A DNA stretch of 47,581 bases from Candidatus Methylomirabilis oxygeniifera (GCA_016190285.1 JACPQW010000118.1:1-47581), one strand, 5' to 3'; positions 19,041 to 28,684 are shown, counted from the stretch's first letter. Notes: generated by a model from the sequence alone, not told the origin. Numbers and translations are program-made.

Positions 19041-20021
19041 TCAGCGGATCATCGAACGGAGATAAGCCGGCGAGACCAGGCGGCGCTTTCTGATGGTTCT
19101 CCGCTTCTGCATCATGCGCGGCAGCAGCCGGACCACCCGGACGAGGGCACGCCACAATACCCTGGGATTGTCCAACCAGCAGACGGCTACATCCCGCAGG
19201 GTGCGCCGAGTGATCGGCCGGATGTCCTGAAGGATATGACCCAGATCATCGTTCTTGAGCATTGTCAGGATGCGGTTGGAAAGCTGGCAGGCTGCGATCT
19301 CCGGTTGCCTAGATAAGCCGCTGCCGCCGCGCACATGGTAACCGACAGCGCCGGGGGTATAGAGGCAGACCCATCCCCGCTGCTGCGCTCGCCAATCGAG
19401 GTCGACATCTTCAAAGTACGCGAAAAAATCCTCATCGAAGAACTCGCCATCCGGCGCAACATCGTCCAGCATAGCGCGACGGTACAACGCCGCACAGGCC
19501 GATGCCCCAAAGACCGGCCGAATGGCCGCATAATCTTCCCATCGAAACGGGACCGAATAATCCGTTTCTTTGGCGTAGCGGTCCCTCGCCATGTGATGAC
19601 CTAAACAGTCGATCTCAGCGCTTTTGCCTTGAGCGGTCAGTTTCAGCATCTTGCCTGCTACCCAGCCAACCCGCGCATCAGTCTCTATGGCATTCACCAT
19701 CGCCTCGATGAAGGTGTGTTCGATCACGACATCCATATTGAGAATAAGGAGGTAGTCACCCCGAGCCCTCCGAATCCCCTCATTGATCGGTAGGCTGAAG
19801 CCGGTGTTTCGTCCCATCTCATAGACCGAAATCTCAGGGCGGCACCGCTTGACATATGCGATCGATCCATCGACTGAGCCGTTATCAAACAGAAGGATTT
19901 CAAAGGGGCCGTACGTCTGACGCGACAGCGATTCCAGCAGCGGATCGATGAACCGCATCGAGTTGTAGTTCAGCAAGATGATGCTGACACGCGTGCCTGC
20001 CGCCGGTCTCATTGTCTCCAA
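19041..20021 (-). CDS. GT2-family glycosyltransferase
   Basis: 326-aa ORF; VSIILLNYNSMRFIDPLLESLSRQTYGPFEILLFDNGSVDGS, LNMDVVIE, FFAYFEDVDLDWRAQQRGW. Confidence 0.9.
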   Translation of the reverse strand: METMRPAAGTRVSIILLNYNSMRFIDPLLESLSRQTYGPFEILLFDNGSVDGSIAYVKRCRPEISVYEMGRNTGFSLPINEGIRRARGDYLLILNMDVVIEHTFIEAMVNAIETDARVGWVAGKMLKLTAQGKSAEIDCLGHHMARDRYAKETDYSVPFRWEDYAAIRPVFGASACAALYRRAMLDDVAPDGEFFDEDFFAYFEDVDLDWRAQQRGWVCLYTPGAVGYHVRGGSGLSRQPEIAACQLSNRILTMLKNDDLGHILQDIRPITRRTLRDVAVCWLDNPRVLWRALVRVVRLLPRMMQKRRTIRKRRLVSPAYLRSMIR

Positions 20022-20026
20022 CGCAT

Positions 20027-21619
20027 CTAGCGTTGTGATAGCTTCGTCAGTAGCGCGTGTAGCTTGAATAGCCGTGTTCCCCGAAGACTCGCCAACTCTT
20101 CCTGGAGGGATTCCAGGGCTTGCGCGGCCTGTTGCAGGTGGGCCTCCTTGTCCGCGAGAGCCTGTTGCAGGTAGGCCTCCTTGTCCGCGAGGGCCTGTTG
20201 CAGGTAGGCCTCCTTGTCCGCGAGAGCCTGTTGCAGGTAGGCCTCCTTGTCATCGAATATTCGCCGGCTTTGCGCCAGGGCCGTCTGCGACGCTTCCAGA
20301 GCGACCTCTCGCTCCTGCAACTGCCGCTTGGCGTGTGCGATCAACTTCAAATAGGGCGTGACCGACTCACCCTTTGGTTTGCGAGTCTGCGCGGTATCCT
20401 CATAGATCTTCTCAAGCATGGCGACATGGGTCTCCATTGAAAAGAGCATCTCAGGCCGGATATTTCGACGCATGTTGTCCAGCATCTCCGGCGCATCCAG
20501 GATCTCCTGAAGTCGCCGAGCCAGATCCGCTGCATCGCCTGCTCGAAACGTCAGACCGGCAGCCCCGATCCGCTCCGGGCAGGCGCCTCGGTCGGATACG
20601 AGGACCGGCAGCCTCAGGCACAACGCCTCATCCAAAGCGAATGAATAGGACTCGCTGGTGATCGAGGCGAAGATCGCGAGGTCAAGGTCAAATGTCTGCA
20701 GGTCCCGCGGCTGATAGGCGCCGTGGAACTGGACCGGTATACCCTGTGCGAGCTCTCGGAGCCGTTGTTCGTACTCCTGCTCCACGGTCACCCCCATCAG
20801 GTGGACTTGGACAGCCGACGGATCGCGTAATCTGCGGACCGCCTCCAAGATCAGGTGGGTGCCCTTCACATCCATAAGATAGCCCCAATGGCCAATCTGG
20901 AGCGGGCGGGTGGGGGATGCCGCCTGCACACCATCCTCCTTCTCTGCCATACGGGCAGAAAGGTTGCCGTGCGACAGAATCGTTACACGCTCCTGCGGCA
21001 GACCAAGCACTGACAGGAGCAATGTGCGATGAGCCGCTGACGGCGCGATGATCGCATCAGCCAAGGCGAGTTCTGTGGTCATCATCTCTTGGCGCAGGGC
21101 CAGCGCCCTGGAGATCTCCTCATCACCCTGCCACGGGCCCCGCGCGGCGCAGGTACGGCATGGCGCAGTGGCCGGCGGCTCAGTGCAAAAAGCCCCATCC
21201 CACCGGATTCGATGGATCTTCGGGCACGAGGTCCAGACATCGTGCAGCGTGACGACCACGGGGATGCCCAGATCCGTGCAGATCGCCACCAGGTTGTTGG
21301 TCAGGTGCAGCCAATGGTGGAGGTGCACGACGTCGGGGTGGACAAGAATCAGCAAGCGCCGCACCAAGGTTTCGGCGTCGTGGTCGTACTCGTCGGTCCA
21401 TCGGCGCGCGGGTCGATCGGTGCTCAGGTACCTGGTGACGAGCAGGCCGTCCTGTTCTACGGTGGTCAGTGTTGCGTCCGGGGCGAATCGCGTTGAACCG
21501 GCAAAAACCAGGCACTCGTGCCCGCGCATGAGCAAGCAGCGGCTCAAGGCCTCGCAATAACTCTCCGTCCCGGCGTTCGACTCAGGCGGAAAGCCGTGGA
21601 CGATCTGAAGAATTTTCAC
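20027..21619 (-). CDS. GT4-family glycosyltransferase with C-terminal 11-aa repeat coiled coil
   Basis: 530-aa ORF; MKILQIVHGFPPESNAGTESYCEALSRCL, VHLHHWLHLTNNLVAICTDLGIPVVVTLHDVWTSCP; C-terminal DKEAYLQQALA repeats. Confidence 0.9.
   Translation of the reverse strand: MKILQIVHGFPPESNAGTESYCEALSRCLLMRGHECLVFAGSTRFAPDATLTTVEQDGLLVTRYLSTDRPARRWTDEYDHDAETLVRRLLILVHPDVVHLHHWLHLTNNLVAICTDLGIPVVVTLHDVWTSCPKIHRIRWDGAFCTEPPATAPCRTCAARGPWQGDEEISRALALRQEMMTTELALADAIIAPSAAHRTLLLSVLGLPQERVTILSHGNLSARMAEKEDGVQAASPTRPLQIGHWGYLMDVKGTHLILEAVRRLRDPSAVQVHLMGVTVEQEYEQRLRELAQGIPVQFHGAYQPRDLQTFDLDLAIFASITSESYSFALDEALCLRLPVLVSDRGACPERIGAAGLTFRAGDAADLARRLQEILDAPEMLDNMRRNIRPEMLFSMETHVAMLEKIYEDTAQTRKPKGESVTPYLKLIAHAKRQLQEREVALEASQTALAQSRRIFDDKEAYLQQALADKEAYLQQALADKEAYLQQALADKEAHLQQAAQALESLQEELASLRGTRLFKLHALLTKLSQR
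20120..20251 (-). repeat. Four in-frame 33-bp (11-aa) tandem repeats encoding DKEAYLQQALA
   Basis: DKEAYLQQALADKEAYLQQALADKEAYLQQALADKEAHLQQAAQA; near-identical DNA units GTAGGCCTCCTTGTCCGCGAGRGCCTGTTGCAG. Confidence 0.95.
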
Positions 21620-22302
21620 AGCTCCCGCCCCAGTCGATAGGCTTCCACGTAACGGGCCGATGGTTTGAAGAGCGTCCGATAGGCGTTCAAGCCGGCCACC
21701 ATATAAAGATAGTCGTTGTATCGGAGCTGACTTTCGTACTGGTCCACCGCCTTGCGCTTCACCTCCCAGACAGGGGTGATGTCGATCGCATGGGATGGTT
21801 GAACCGTCGCCCAGATCTCATAGCACAAGTCGCCGACGGCCGGTCGATACTGCTGCAGTGCGGACTCAACAGCAACGCCCAAAGCCCAGTGGTCCGGGTG
21901 GATCTCCAGCGTCGAGGGCCGGTACACAATATCGGGTCGGTCTGACTCGAACAACGCCTCCAGACGTTCTGCCAGGTCGAGCGCCTCAGCGAGCCTACCA
22001 TCGGGATAGTCCCAAAACAGCATCTCGTCGATGCCAAGAATCGACGCAGCCCGGCCGGCCTCCTCTCGGCGCAACTGTCGGTAGTCCAGCCCCGCATAAT
22101 AGCCCAACGGATCGCCGGCCCCTCCATCTGTAGCGAAGACAACCTTTACACGATCACCCTGCCGATGGTGCAGTGCGATCGCCCCCCCGCACCCCAGGCT
22201 CTCGTCATCGGCGTGCGGGACCAAGACCAACACGCTCCCCTTCGGGGGAGCCGTCCAGATTATCGGCGGAACAGGCGGGCTCATTGATCCCTCAAATCTC
22301 AC
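21616..22302 (-). CDS. PIG-L/LmbE-family deacetylase
   Basis: 228-aa ORF; VLVLVPHADDESLGCGGAIALHHRQGDRVKVVFATDGGAGDP; EIHPDHWALGVAVESAL. Confidence 0.93.
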   Translation of the reverse strand: MRFEGSMSPPVPPIIWTAPPKGSVLVLVPHADDESLGCGGAIALHHRQGDRVKVVFATDGGAGDPLGYYAGLDYRQLRREEAGRAASILGIDEMLFWDYPDGRLAEALDLAERLEALFESDRPDIVYRPSTLEIHPDHWALGVAVESALQQYRPAVGDLCYEIWATVQPSHAIDITPVWEVKRKAVDQYESQLRYNDYLYMVAGLNAYRTLFKPSARYVEAYRLGREL

Positions 22303-22315
22303 CCCTCACTGGCTC

Positions 22316-22405
22316 GTCATTGCGAGCGACCAGCGGGAGCGTGGCAATCTCACCGTCGTTATCCTGAAAGACTGTGAGATTGCTTCGGCTGCGCCTCGCA
22401 ATGAC
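22316..22405. repeat. REP-like palindromic element, copy 2
   Basis: GTCATTGCGAGCGACCAGCGGGAGCGTGGCAATCTCAC ... GTGAGATTGCTTCGGCTGCGCCTCGCAATGAC. Confidence 0.9.
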
Positions 22406-22446
22406 GGGAAGGCTTGTCTGAGCAATAACCGCATTTCGCCCCATAT

Positions 22447-23493
22447 TCAATAGATATCCGAATCGCCCATGGTGTAGTACCATTGCGCGTTCAGCCGCTC
22501 CAGCGAGATCTCAGGAATTTTGGTCAGAGCGACGAGGTGATATATTGTGGGCTCGGATCGAAAGCCTCGTTGCAACAGCAGTTGGGTAGGCCATCCCGAG
22601 GGCCGAAACCATGCCTGGAGTTGGGTCATTCCGGCCTCACGACTCCGTTGCTCGCAATGGCGCAGCAGCAGATCGGCCACGACGGTGTCGCCAGGCGGCA
22701 CGAGCCAATCCACCAGGAAGGCGACAGACTGATCCGCGATCCCCAGCCGGAGGACTGCGACCCCGGCAAGATCTCCACCAAATCGCCGCCGGACCGTGAG
22801 TACAGTATATCGCACATCAGGGCAATCGGCGTATCGCCAGTTGAGATATCCGGAATCCCGCACGGTCGCCACACCCACGCGTGGCCTCATCTGTGCCCAC
22901 AGTCGGTCAACATCCTCACCAAAGCGATCGACCGGCTCGACACAAAAGCAACGGGCCCTCCAGGATAGCGGATCGCGCTGATGGTCGCCCAAATCCAGGA
23001 CCAGGCGTACGACCGGATGAAGTGGGGCATACCCGGCCACTCGCTGCCCGATCCGTAATGCCTCCGGCGTCGGGAAACCGTATCCGATAGGGACCTCGCC
23101 CGAGACTAGGTAATCGCCGATATATTCATTCGCCAGCGCGGCGAACAAACCGGGCCGCTTCAAGCCGAGTCTGAAGCGGCGATCCACCATGACATCCACG
23201 ATCTGCGTGAAGATCACGGTCCTGTCGCCCAAGGTCACCCGCAGCGGCAACCCGGCATATTGCCCCACCAGCTCTTCGGAGGGCGTCTCCGCCAGTCGCA
23301 CGTAGCAGCGCCCCACTGGGTTCTTCTGGAATTGCCAGCGCCAACGATCCAGGGACCGATCAACGCCGAAGACACGCCGAAAAAGCTGGAGGATCCGGAC
23401 CTCATCCCCTGGTCGGTACGCGCGGACAATCCACCGATCGGCGGGATCTCGGTGGATGTCGCCTTCGCGGGCCGCAGCCGGTCGCTCACACAC
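22447..23493 (-). CDS. GNAT-family acetyltransferase-like protein
   Basis: 348-aa ORF; IVRAYRPGDEVRILQLFRRVFGVDRSLDRWRWQFQKNPVG; GQYAGLPLRV. Confidence 0.7.
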   Translation of the reverse strand: MCERPAAAREGDIHRDPADRWIVRAYRPGDEVRILQLFRRVFGVDRSLDRWRWQFQKNPVGRCYVRLAETPSEELVGQYAGLPLRVTLGDRTVIFTQIVDVMVDRRFRLGLKRPGLFAALANEYIGDYLVSGEVPIGYGFPTPEALRIGQRVAGYAPLHPVVRLVLDLGDHQRDPLSWRARCFCVEPVDRFGEDVDRLWAQMRPRVGVATVRDSGYLNWRYADCPDVRYTVLTVRRRFGGDLAGVAVLRLGIADQSVAFLVDWLVPPGDTVVADLLLRHCEQRSREAGMTQLQAWFRPSGWPTQLLLQRGFRSEPTIYHLVALTKIPEISLERLNAQWYYTMGDSDIY

Positions 23494-24724
23494 GCGACGA
23501 CTCCGGACGCACGCTCGCCCGCATCCTCTTTGCGGCCCCCGTCTCCACGTCCCAGTGGTGTTCCAGATAGCAGAGTCCCAGGGCCTTGATATTATGAATC
23601 ACGTCAAACGTAAACTCCCGCGGCCGACGATCGTAGATATGCAGACCATGCTCGTCCAGGAGCGAGACCGAGACGTCATAGCTCCCCGCCAGCAACGTAA
23701 GACGGGGAAAACGCAACCGGACACTCCCCGAGCAGGTAGGAGGGGCTACGTCGGCGGCGACATGGGTGGCCGTTGCAAAGACCTGTACATCGTCGTTCCG
23801 ATGGATGAGCACCGCCACGTGGACGACGGTTGGCGGCTGCGGCACCTCGTACTCAACGGTGACGGTCAGGTCTTCTCCCGTTATGAACTGATCCCGCGGC
23901 GCGTCATCTCCGTCTCGACTGAGCCGTACGCGGGAGATCCAGGGGAAGATCTTGGGCCCGTGGTCCAAGGCGGCAACCGGCTCTTTCGTCACTTCGCGCT
24001 CCCGCAGGTAGTTCTCGTAGGCCGCTACCGCTTGCGACGCAGTGCCGGCCACGGCGATCCGGCCATCTTTCACCCAAAAGACCTCATCGCAAATCAACCG
24101 GATGTAATAGAGATCATGGGAGCAAAAGAGGATCGTCTTCCCGGCTTTTCGAAAAGCGTCGATTCGGTCGATGCAGCGCTTCTGGAAGTACTGGTCCCCA
24201 ACCGAGAGCGCCTCGTCAATGATGAGCACGTCGGGGTCAACGCTGGTAGCGACAGCGAATGCCAGGCGGACGTACATACCGCTGGAGTAGAGCTTCACCG
24301 GCCGGTCGATGAATTCGCCGATCTCGGCGAACGCCGCAATCTCTGGAAGCCGCCGCACCATCTCCTTTGGCGAGATCCCCATAATAGTCCCGCTCATGAG
24401 GGCATTTTCACGACCCGTAAACTCAGGATTGAAGCCTGTGCCCAGCTCAAGGATCGCCGAGGTCCGTCCGCGTATGATCACCTGTCCGGACGTCGGTCTG
24501 AGGACGCCGGCGACCAGTTGCAGCAAGGTACTCTTGCCGGCCCCGTTATCGCCGATAAACCCAAGGGTTGTGCCAATCCCAGCCCGGAAGCTGACGTCGC
24601 GCAGCGCCCAGAACTCCTGGTGATATCTGCGCCGGCCGCGAGTCAGGAACTCCTTCAGGCGGTCTTTTGGGTTGGCATAGATCCGGTAAACCTTGGAAAG
24701 CTGCTCGGCCTGAATGGCGAACAT
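23486..24724 (-). CDS. wzt: Polysaccharide ABC transporter ATP-binding protein with C-terminal Wzt-like substrate-binding domain
   Basis: 412-aa ORF; Walker A GFIGDNGAGKSTLLQLVAGVL, YSSGMYVRLAFAVATSVDPDVLIIDEALSVGDQYFQKRC; C-term extension GEDLTVTVEYEVPQPPTVVHVAVLIHRNDDVQVFAT. Confidence 0.93.
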   Translation of the reverse strand: MFAIQAEQLSKVYRIYANPKDRLKEFLTRGRRRYHQEFWALRDVSFRAGIGTTLGFIGDNGAGKSTLLQLVAGVLRPTSGQVIIRGRTSAILELGTGFNPEFTGRENALMSGTIMGISPKEMVRRLPEIAAFAEIGEFIDRPVKLYSSGMYVRLAFAVATSVDPDVLIIDEALSVGDQYFQKRCIDRIDAFRKAGKTILFCSHDLYYIRLICDEVFWVKDGRIAVAGTASQAVAAYENYLREREVTKEPVAALDHGPKIFPWISRVRLSRDGDDAPRDQFITGEDLTVTVEYEVPQPPTVVHVAVLIHRNDDVQVFATATHVAADVAPPTCSGSVRLRFPRLTLLAGSYDVSVSLLDEHGLHIYDRRPREFTFDVIHNIKALGLCYLEHHWDVETGAAKRMRASVRPESSRV

Positions 24725-25515
24725 CAGAGCACGTCGGCAAAGGCGGGTTGCATCCGGGTAAAGACCCGGTAGCCCACGAGAAAGACGACCGCACCGATCG
24801 ACGCCAGGAGGGCGACGTCCCCTAATGCCGGGAGCTGCCCCCTGAGAATCAGGCTCCGATACGCCTCCACCAAGGCGTACATGGGATTGACCGCCAAGAA
24901 GACCCGCATGCCTTGGGGAACCACTGAGGGGGGATAAAAGATCGGCGTCAGAAAAACACCGAGGGTCAACACCACCCCCAGCATTTGACTCAGGTCTCGA
25001 ACGAACACCGTCGTACCCGCAATGATCCAGGCCAGCCCGGTGGTCAGCACAATCTGCAGCAGAAGGATCACCGGCAGCAGGAGCATGACGGGCCTGATAG
25101 GATGGCCCATGAAGAGTAACGCGGCCACGAGAATCGCGAATCCGATCAGCTCAGTGACGATCCCGGCAATCACCGGATAGATCGGCAGGATCTCTGAGGG
25201 AAACACAGCCCGCTTAATCAGATTCGCATTTTCCAGAATCACGCCGGTGGAACGATTCAACCCCTCAGCGAACGCATTCCACGGCAACAAACCGCAGAGC
25301 AGATACAGCGCGAACTGCTCTGTGCCTTCGGTGATGCCCACCCGGACCTTGAGGATGGTCGAAAAGACAAAGGTATAGAGTCCCAGCATGATGAGCGGGT
25401 GGATGACCGACCAGAACAGCCCGACTGCAGAGCCCTTATAACGAGCCAGCAGGTCTCGTTTCACGAAGCTCCAGATGAGGGCTCGATGCCGGTACAATCC
25501 GAAGATACGTCCCAC
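24724..25515 (-). CDS. wzm: ABC-2 type polysaccharide export permease
   Basis: 263-aa ORF; LIWSFVKRDLLARYKGSAVGLFWSVIHPLIMLGLYTFVFSTILKVRVG, LFLTPIFYPPSVVPQGMRVFLAVNPM. Confidence 0.93.
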   Translation of the reverse strand: MGRIFGLYRHRALIWSFVKRDLLARYKGSAVGLFWSVIHPLIMLGLYTFVFSTILKVRVGITEGTEQFALYLLCGLLPWNAFAEGLNRSTGVILENANLIKRAVFPSEILPIYPVIAGIVTELIGFAILVAALLFMGHPIRPVMLLLPVILLLQIVLTTGLAWIIAGTTVFVRDLSQMLGVVLTLGVFLTPIFYPPSVVPQGMRVFLAVNPMYALVEAYRSLILRGQLPALGDVALLASIGAVVFLVGYRVFTRMQPAFADVL

Positions 25516-25524
25516 GCTCGTGAC

Positions 25525-26499
25525 CTATCTACAGCCCAGGTCAGGGTTGATATCGGGCAGCTCGCGCTGCACCAGCGTTCGCTTCCCCGCCCGCTCGATC
25601 GTGTACTCATCAAAGAGGTGAAAGACGCCGGCATCGCACGTGCTGCACAACGCGATCTCCTTGTATCTGCCCGTTTCGTGCAGCCGTCTGGCGCGTCGCA
25701 TCGTGTGCCCGTTCCAGATCTCGTACAGACTTTCATCGGGGAACCGGCCGATCACCGCATCGCCCCAGTTGTCCTCGCAGCAGAGGACCGCCGTTCCATC
25801 CCACCCCATAATCATCTGTCGATAGATCGACGGGCATGGCTGACGCAGCCGCACAGGAACGCTCGTTTCTCTTCGCACCGGTCTTTTCCTGGAGACGGTG
25901 ATCGATTCGACGCGACCCGCCCATTGCTCAAGAAACATCTCGACATCCGCCTCTTCATGGTTGACCATGCGCAAGGAGACAGACGGTTTCCCGCCGGTTC
26001 GTATGGATAAGAGAAACCTGATGTTCTCCTCCACCTGGTGAAGCACTGCGCCCTTTCTGTAATACTCAAAGACATCCTTTTGCGCGCCGTCAACCGAAAA
26101 GGAGAGCGTGTCCACCCCAAGTTCAACGGTCGCCTTTGCCTTGTCTCGGTCGAAGAGGGTCGCATTGCACAGAAAGCCGACAGAGATATTGGCGTTGCGC
26201 TTGGCAGCACCGACGATGTCAAAGAATTCTGGGTGCAGGAGGGGTTCCCCTGCGCCATACACGTAGAGACCGATAGGAACGGGCCATGCACCCAACTCCG
26301 CTATCGCGCGGCTCCAGACCTCTTGACTGATATATCCGACCGCTCGATCCCGCTGGACGCCCTCGCCCCAGACCGAGCACATCCGGCATCGGAGATTGCA
26401 GGCATTCGTCGGCTCTATGATCATGCTCTCAGGAAACTGGGGCGCACGCAGGCCCGTGTCTCGCGTAAGCACGCCGGCAATCTGTTGCAAGAGTCCCAT
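25525..26499 (-). CDS. Radical SAM protein with SPASM-like C-terminus
   Basis: MGLLQQIAGVL...MIIEPTNACNLRCRMCSVWG (CxxxCxxC) and C-terminal Cys cluster LCCEDNWGD...CSTCDAG. ATG at 26499 overlaps the upstream gene's stop (ATGA); ORF track start is 26655. Confidence 0.88.
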   Translation of the reverse strand: MGLLQQIAGVLTRDTGLRAPQFPESMIIEPTNACNLRCRMCSVWGEGVQRDRAVGYISQEVWSRAIAELGAWPVPIGLYVYGAGEPLLHPEFFDIVGAAKRNANISVGFLCNATLFDRDKAKATVELGVDTLSFSVDGAQKDVFEYYRKGAVLHQVEENIRFLLSIRTGGKPSVSLRMVNHEEADVEMFLEQWAGRVESITVSRKRPVRRETSVPVRLRQPCPSIYRQMIMGWDGTAVLCCEDNWGDAVIGRFPDESLYEIWNGHTMRRARRLHETGRYKEIALCSTCDAGVFHLFDEYTIERAGKRTLVQRELPDINPDLGCR

Positions 26500-27551
26500 C
26501 AGTTCACCCGGATCTCGACCAGACTCTGATAGGCCGGCTCCCCGCGATCGAGCTCTTGAAACCGGCTGTTGTAGTATCGGTTCACCTCGCGACAGGCGTC
26601 CGGCCTGACCGGCTGCATCGCGCTCAGCACAAGCGCCAGCAGCCAGGTGTTGCACCGGGTAATCGGCTCCACCGTGTGCGACAGGCCCCGAGCGCGCAGC
26701 CAGGCTTCAACCTCGACCAGACTGGGAAGACCCATCTGGAGGTGCTCGCGCAGATACGGATTGTCCGGCGCCAGGTGACTCAGAAAACGATCGATCTCGG
26801 CCGCAAACCGGCTCTCACAGAACGGGCCGGTCAGATAGACGCGCCTTCTCGCCACGCGGACCAGCTCCGCCAGCAGCGCCGGCCGGTCGCTCGCAGGGAC
26901 ATGCTCCAGCACGTGATGGCAGGTCACGATATCAAACGAGCGGGGCGGAAACGGCAGGGCCCGACCGTCCAGCCCGGTGGTGTCCAGATCGGCGACCGTC
27001 ACCCGATGACGGGGCAGGAAGGCGGAAAAGAACCACTCGCGCCCGCCGACGTCCAGAATACGAAACGGATCGTCTCCCACAGCGGCGATGCGATCGGCCA
27101 CCAGCTTGAACCGGGCATACATCTCCAGATTCAGGACGGTAAGATCGCGGCTGAGTTCGACGAACCGCCGGACGGCCTCGCCCCACTCTCGATACGTGCG
27201 GGCTTGCTCCGGCGGCAGGCCGGGCGCGAGCGCCACATGCGGACTTGCACCCTGATCGTAGGCGACGAGCGACTTGACCTCCTCGATCAGGTCGCACTCG
27301 GTGCGCGGCGACGCCAGGCGCAAGCTGCCGGCATCCAGATCACTCTGTATCGCGGGTACGCGGCTGAAGACTGCCGCAAGATGCACTGGGCGTGAGTCCA
27401 CGACAAGGGTTGGACCGGGTCTCCCCGCCTGGCCGGGATACCCGACCAACGCGTCCCCGCCAAAGACCACTCTCGGTCCAGGATAACCCAGGACGGCCCG
27501 CCAGAACTCCCCGAGCGCTCCCCGGGTGGCTTCGCTTACGCCTTCTCCCAC
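26499..27551 (-). CDS. SAM-dependent methyltransferase
   Basis: 350-aa ORF; DPFRILDVGGREWFFSAFLPRHRVTVADLDTTGLDGRALPFPPRSFDIVTCHHVLEHVPASDRPALLAELVRVARRRVYLTGPF. Confidence 0.85.
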   Translation of the reverse strand: MGEGVSEATRGALGEFWRAVLGYPGPRVVFGGDALVGYPGQAGRPGPTLVVDSRPVHLAAVFSRVPAIQSDLDAGSLRLASPRTECDLIEEVKSLVAYDQGASPHVALAPGLPPEQARTYREWGEAVRRFVELSRDLTVLNLEMYARFKLVADRIAAVGDDPFRILDVGGREWFFSAFLPRHRVTVADLDTTGLDGRALPFPPRSFDIVTCHHVLEHVPASDRPALLAELVRVARRRVYLTGPFCESRFAAEIDRFLSHLAPDNPYLREHLQMGLPSLVEVEAWLRARGLSHTVEPITRCNTWLLALVLSAMQPVRPDACREVNRYYNSRFQELDRGEPAYQSLVEIRVN

Positions 27552-28684
27552 GTCCAGATGCCCAGCGGCGTGAGGGTATCGAGCTCGATGACCCTCGTAT
27601 AGTAGCGCCTCGGCTCCAACCGCTCCCAGAAGCCGGACGACAGGTAAAACTCGCAGCCGTGCAGAAAGCCGGCGGCAGAGGGGACAAAGAGCGGATCGTA
27701 TCCGATCTGGGTGAGGAAGGGGTACGATGCCCGGCCGTCACGCACCGAGAAGCGTGGCGGCGTCCGACACCGCCCCAGGTCGATCACATGGACTCCGCTC
27801 GCTCGTCGCCTGTGCCGGGCAAGCCACCCCGCTGCAGCGCGCGCCAGCGCGCAGATCGCCGTTCCAGCCACACCATAGTGCGACCTGACAAAGTGCGCCT
27901 GCGACTGCCGCGCGTACCGCTGCGCGACACCGGACGTAGACTTCGCGCTCTGGTTGTAGTAATGCACAATCTCCGCGCCAGGCACCTGATGGAGCTGATA
28001 TCCGGCCTGACTCACCCTCCGGCACCAGTCCGTATCTTCGTAGTATAGAAAGTAGCCCGGATCGAATCCACCGACCGTCTCCAGGATGTGCCGCGATGTC
28101 ATCAGACAGGCGCCGGAGAGCATCGACACCGGCACCGGCGTTCCGCTTGACCAGCAGTGCAGCGCTCGTCGGTGCCACGTCCGGCTCATCCGCTCCCCGA
28201 CGCGTCGAGAGCATTCGGCAAGAATCCGCTGGACGAAAAAGGACAGGTTCGGCGGATCCCCTGGCGGTAACTGCCACTGCCTGTCCGCATCAATCCAGAT
28301 TCGTGGTCCCACCGCGCCTGCCTCCGGGTGCTGATACAGATGTCGAAGCAGCGCGTCAAGGGCGCCGTCCAGCACAACAGTGTCCGGATTCAGGAAGCAC
28401 AGATACCGGCCTGCAGCCTGCCGAATCGCCTGGTTATTGGCCTGGCCGAACCCCCGATTCTGCGGGTTCAGAATCTGAACGACATGGGCAGGCAGGTGCT
28501 GCAGGCAGGTGCGGTCGGCCGGCGAAGAGGCGTTGTCCACCACCAGGATTTCCAGGCGCCCGTCCTGCCCATCAGGCGCCGCAAAGCGCTGTCGCGCCAG
28601 GGACGCCACCGCCTGAAGCACCAGGGGCGCCACATTGTAGTTGACCATGATCACGGTCAGATCGACCGCCTCCGACCGATTCAC
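27536..28684 (-). CDS. GT2-family glycosyltransferase
   Basis: 382-aa ORF; DLTVIMVNYNVAPLVLQAVASLARQ, NRGFGQANNQAIRQAAGRYLCFLNPDTVVLDGAL, FLYYEDTDWCRRVSQAGY. Confidence 0.92.
   Translation of the reverse strand: MNRSEAVDLTVIMVNYNVAPLVLQAVASLARQRFAAPDGQDGRLEILVVDNASSPADRTCLQHLPAHVVQILNPQNRGFGQANNQAIRQAAGRYLCFLNPDTVVLDGALDALLRHLYQHPEAGAVGPRIWIDADRQWQLPPGDPPNLSFFVQRILAECSRRVGERMSRTWHRRALHCWSSGTPVPVSMLSGACLMTSRHILETVGGFDPGYFLYYEDTDWCRRVSQAGYQLHQVPGAEIVHYYNQSAKSTSGVAQRYARQSQAHFVRSHYGVAGTAICALARAAAGWLARHRRRASGVHVIDLGRCRTPPRFSVRDGRASYPFLTQIGYDPLFVPSAAGFLHGCEFYLSSGFWERLEPRRYYTRVIELDTLTPLGIWTWEKA

Noticed and set aside
20120-20251. Possible CRISPR array
   Set aside because: Units are contiguous 33-bp repeats without unique spacers and are in frame with the GT4 CDS.
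20074-20440. Plus-strand ORFs with repetitive peptides (e.g. REPVAGRPPCP...)
   Set aside because: Antisense translations of the 33-bp tandem repeats in the GT4 tail; no RBS or family similarity, while the minus frame is a coherent glycosyltransferase.
23456-24772. 438-aa plus-strand ORF antisense to the ABC ATPase
   Set aside because: Antisense of Wzt; no recognisable motifs.
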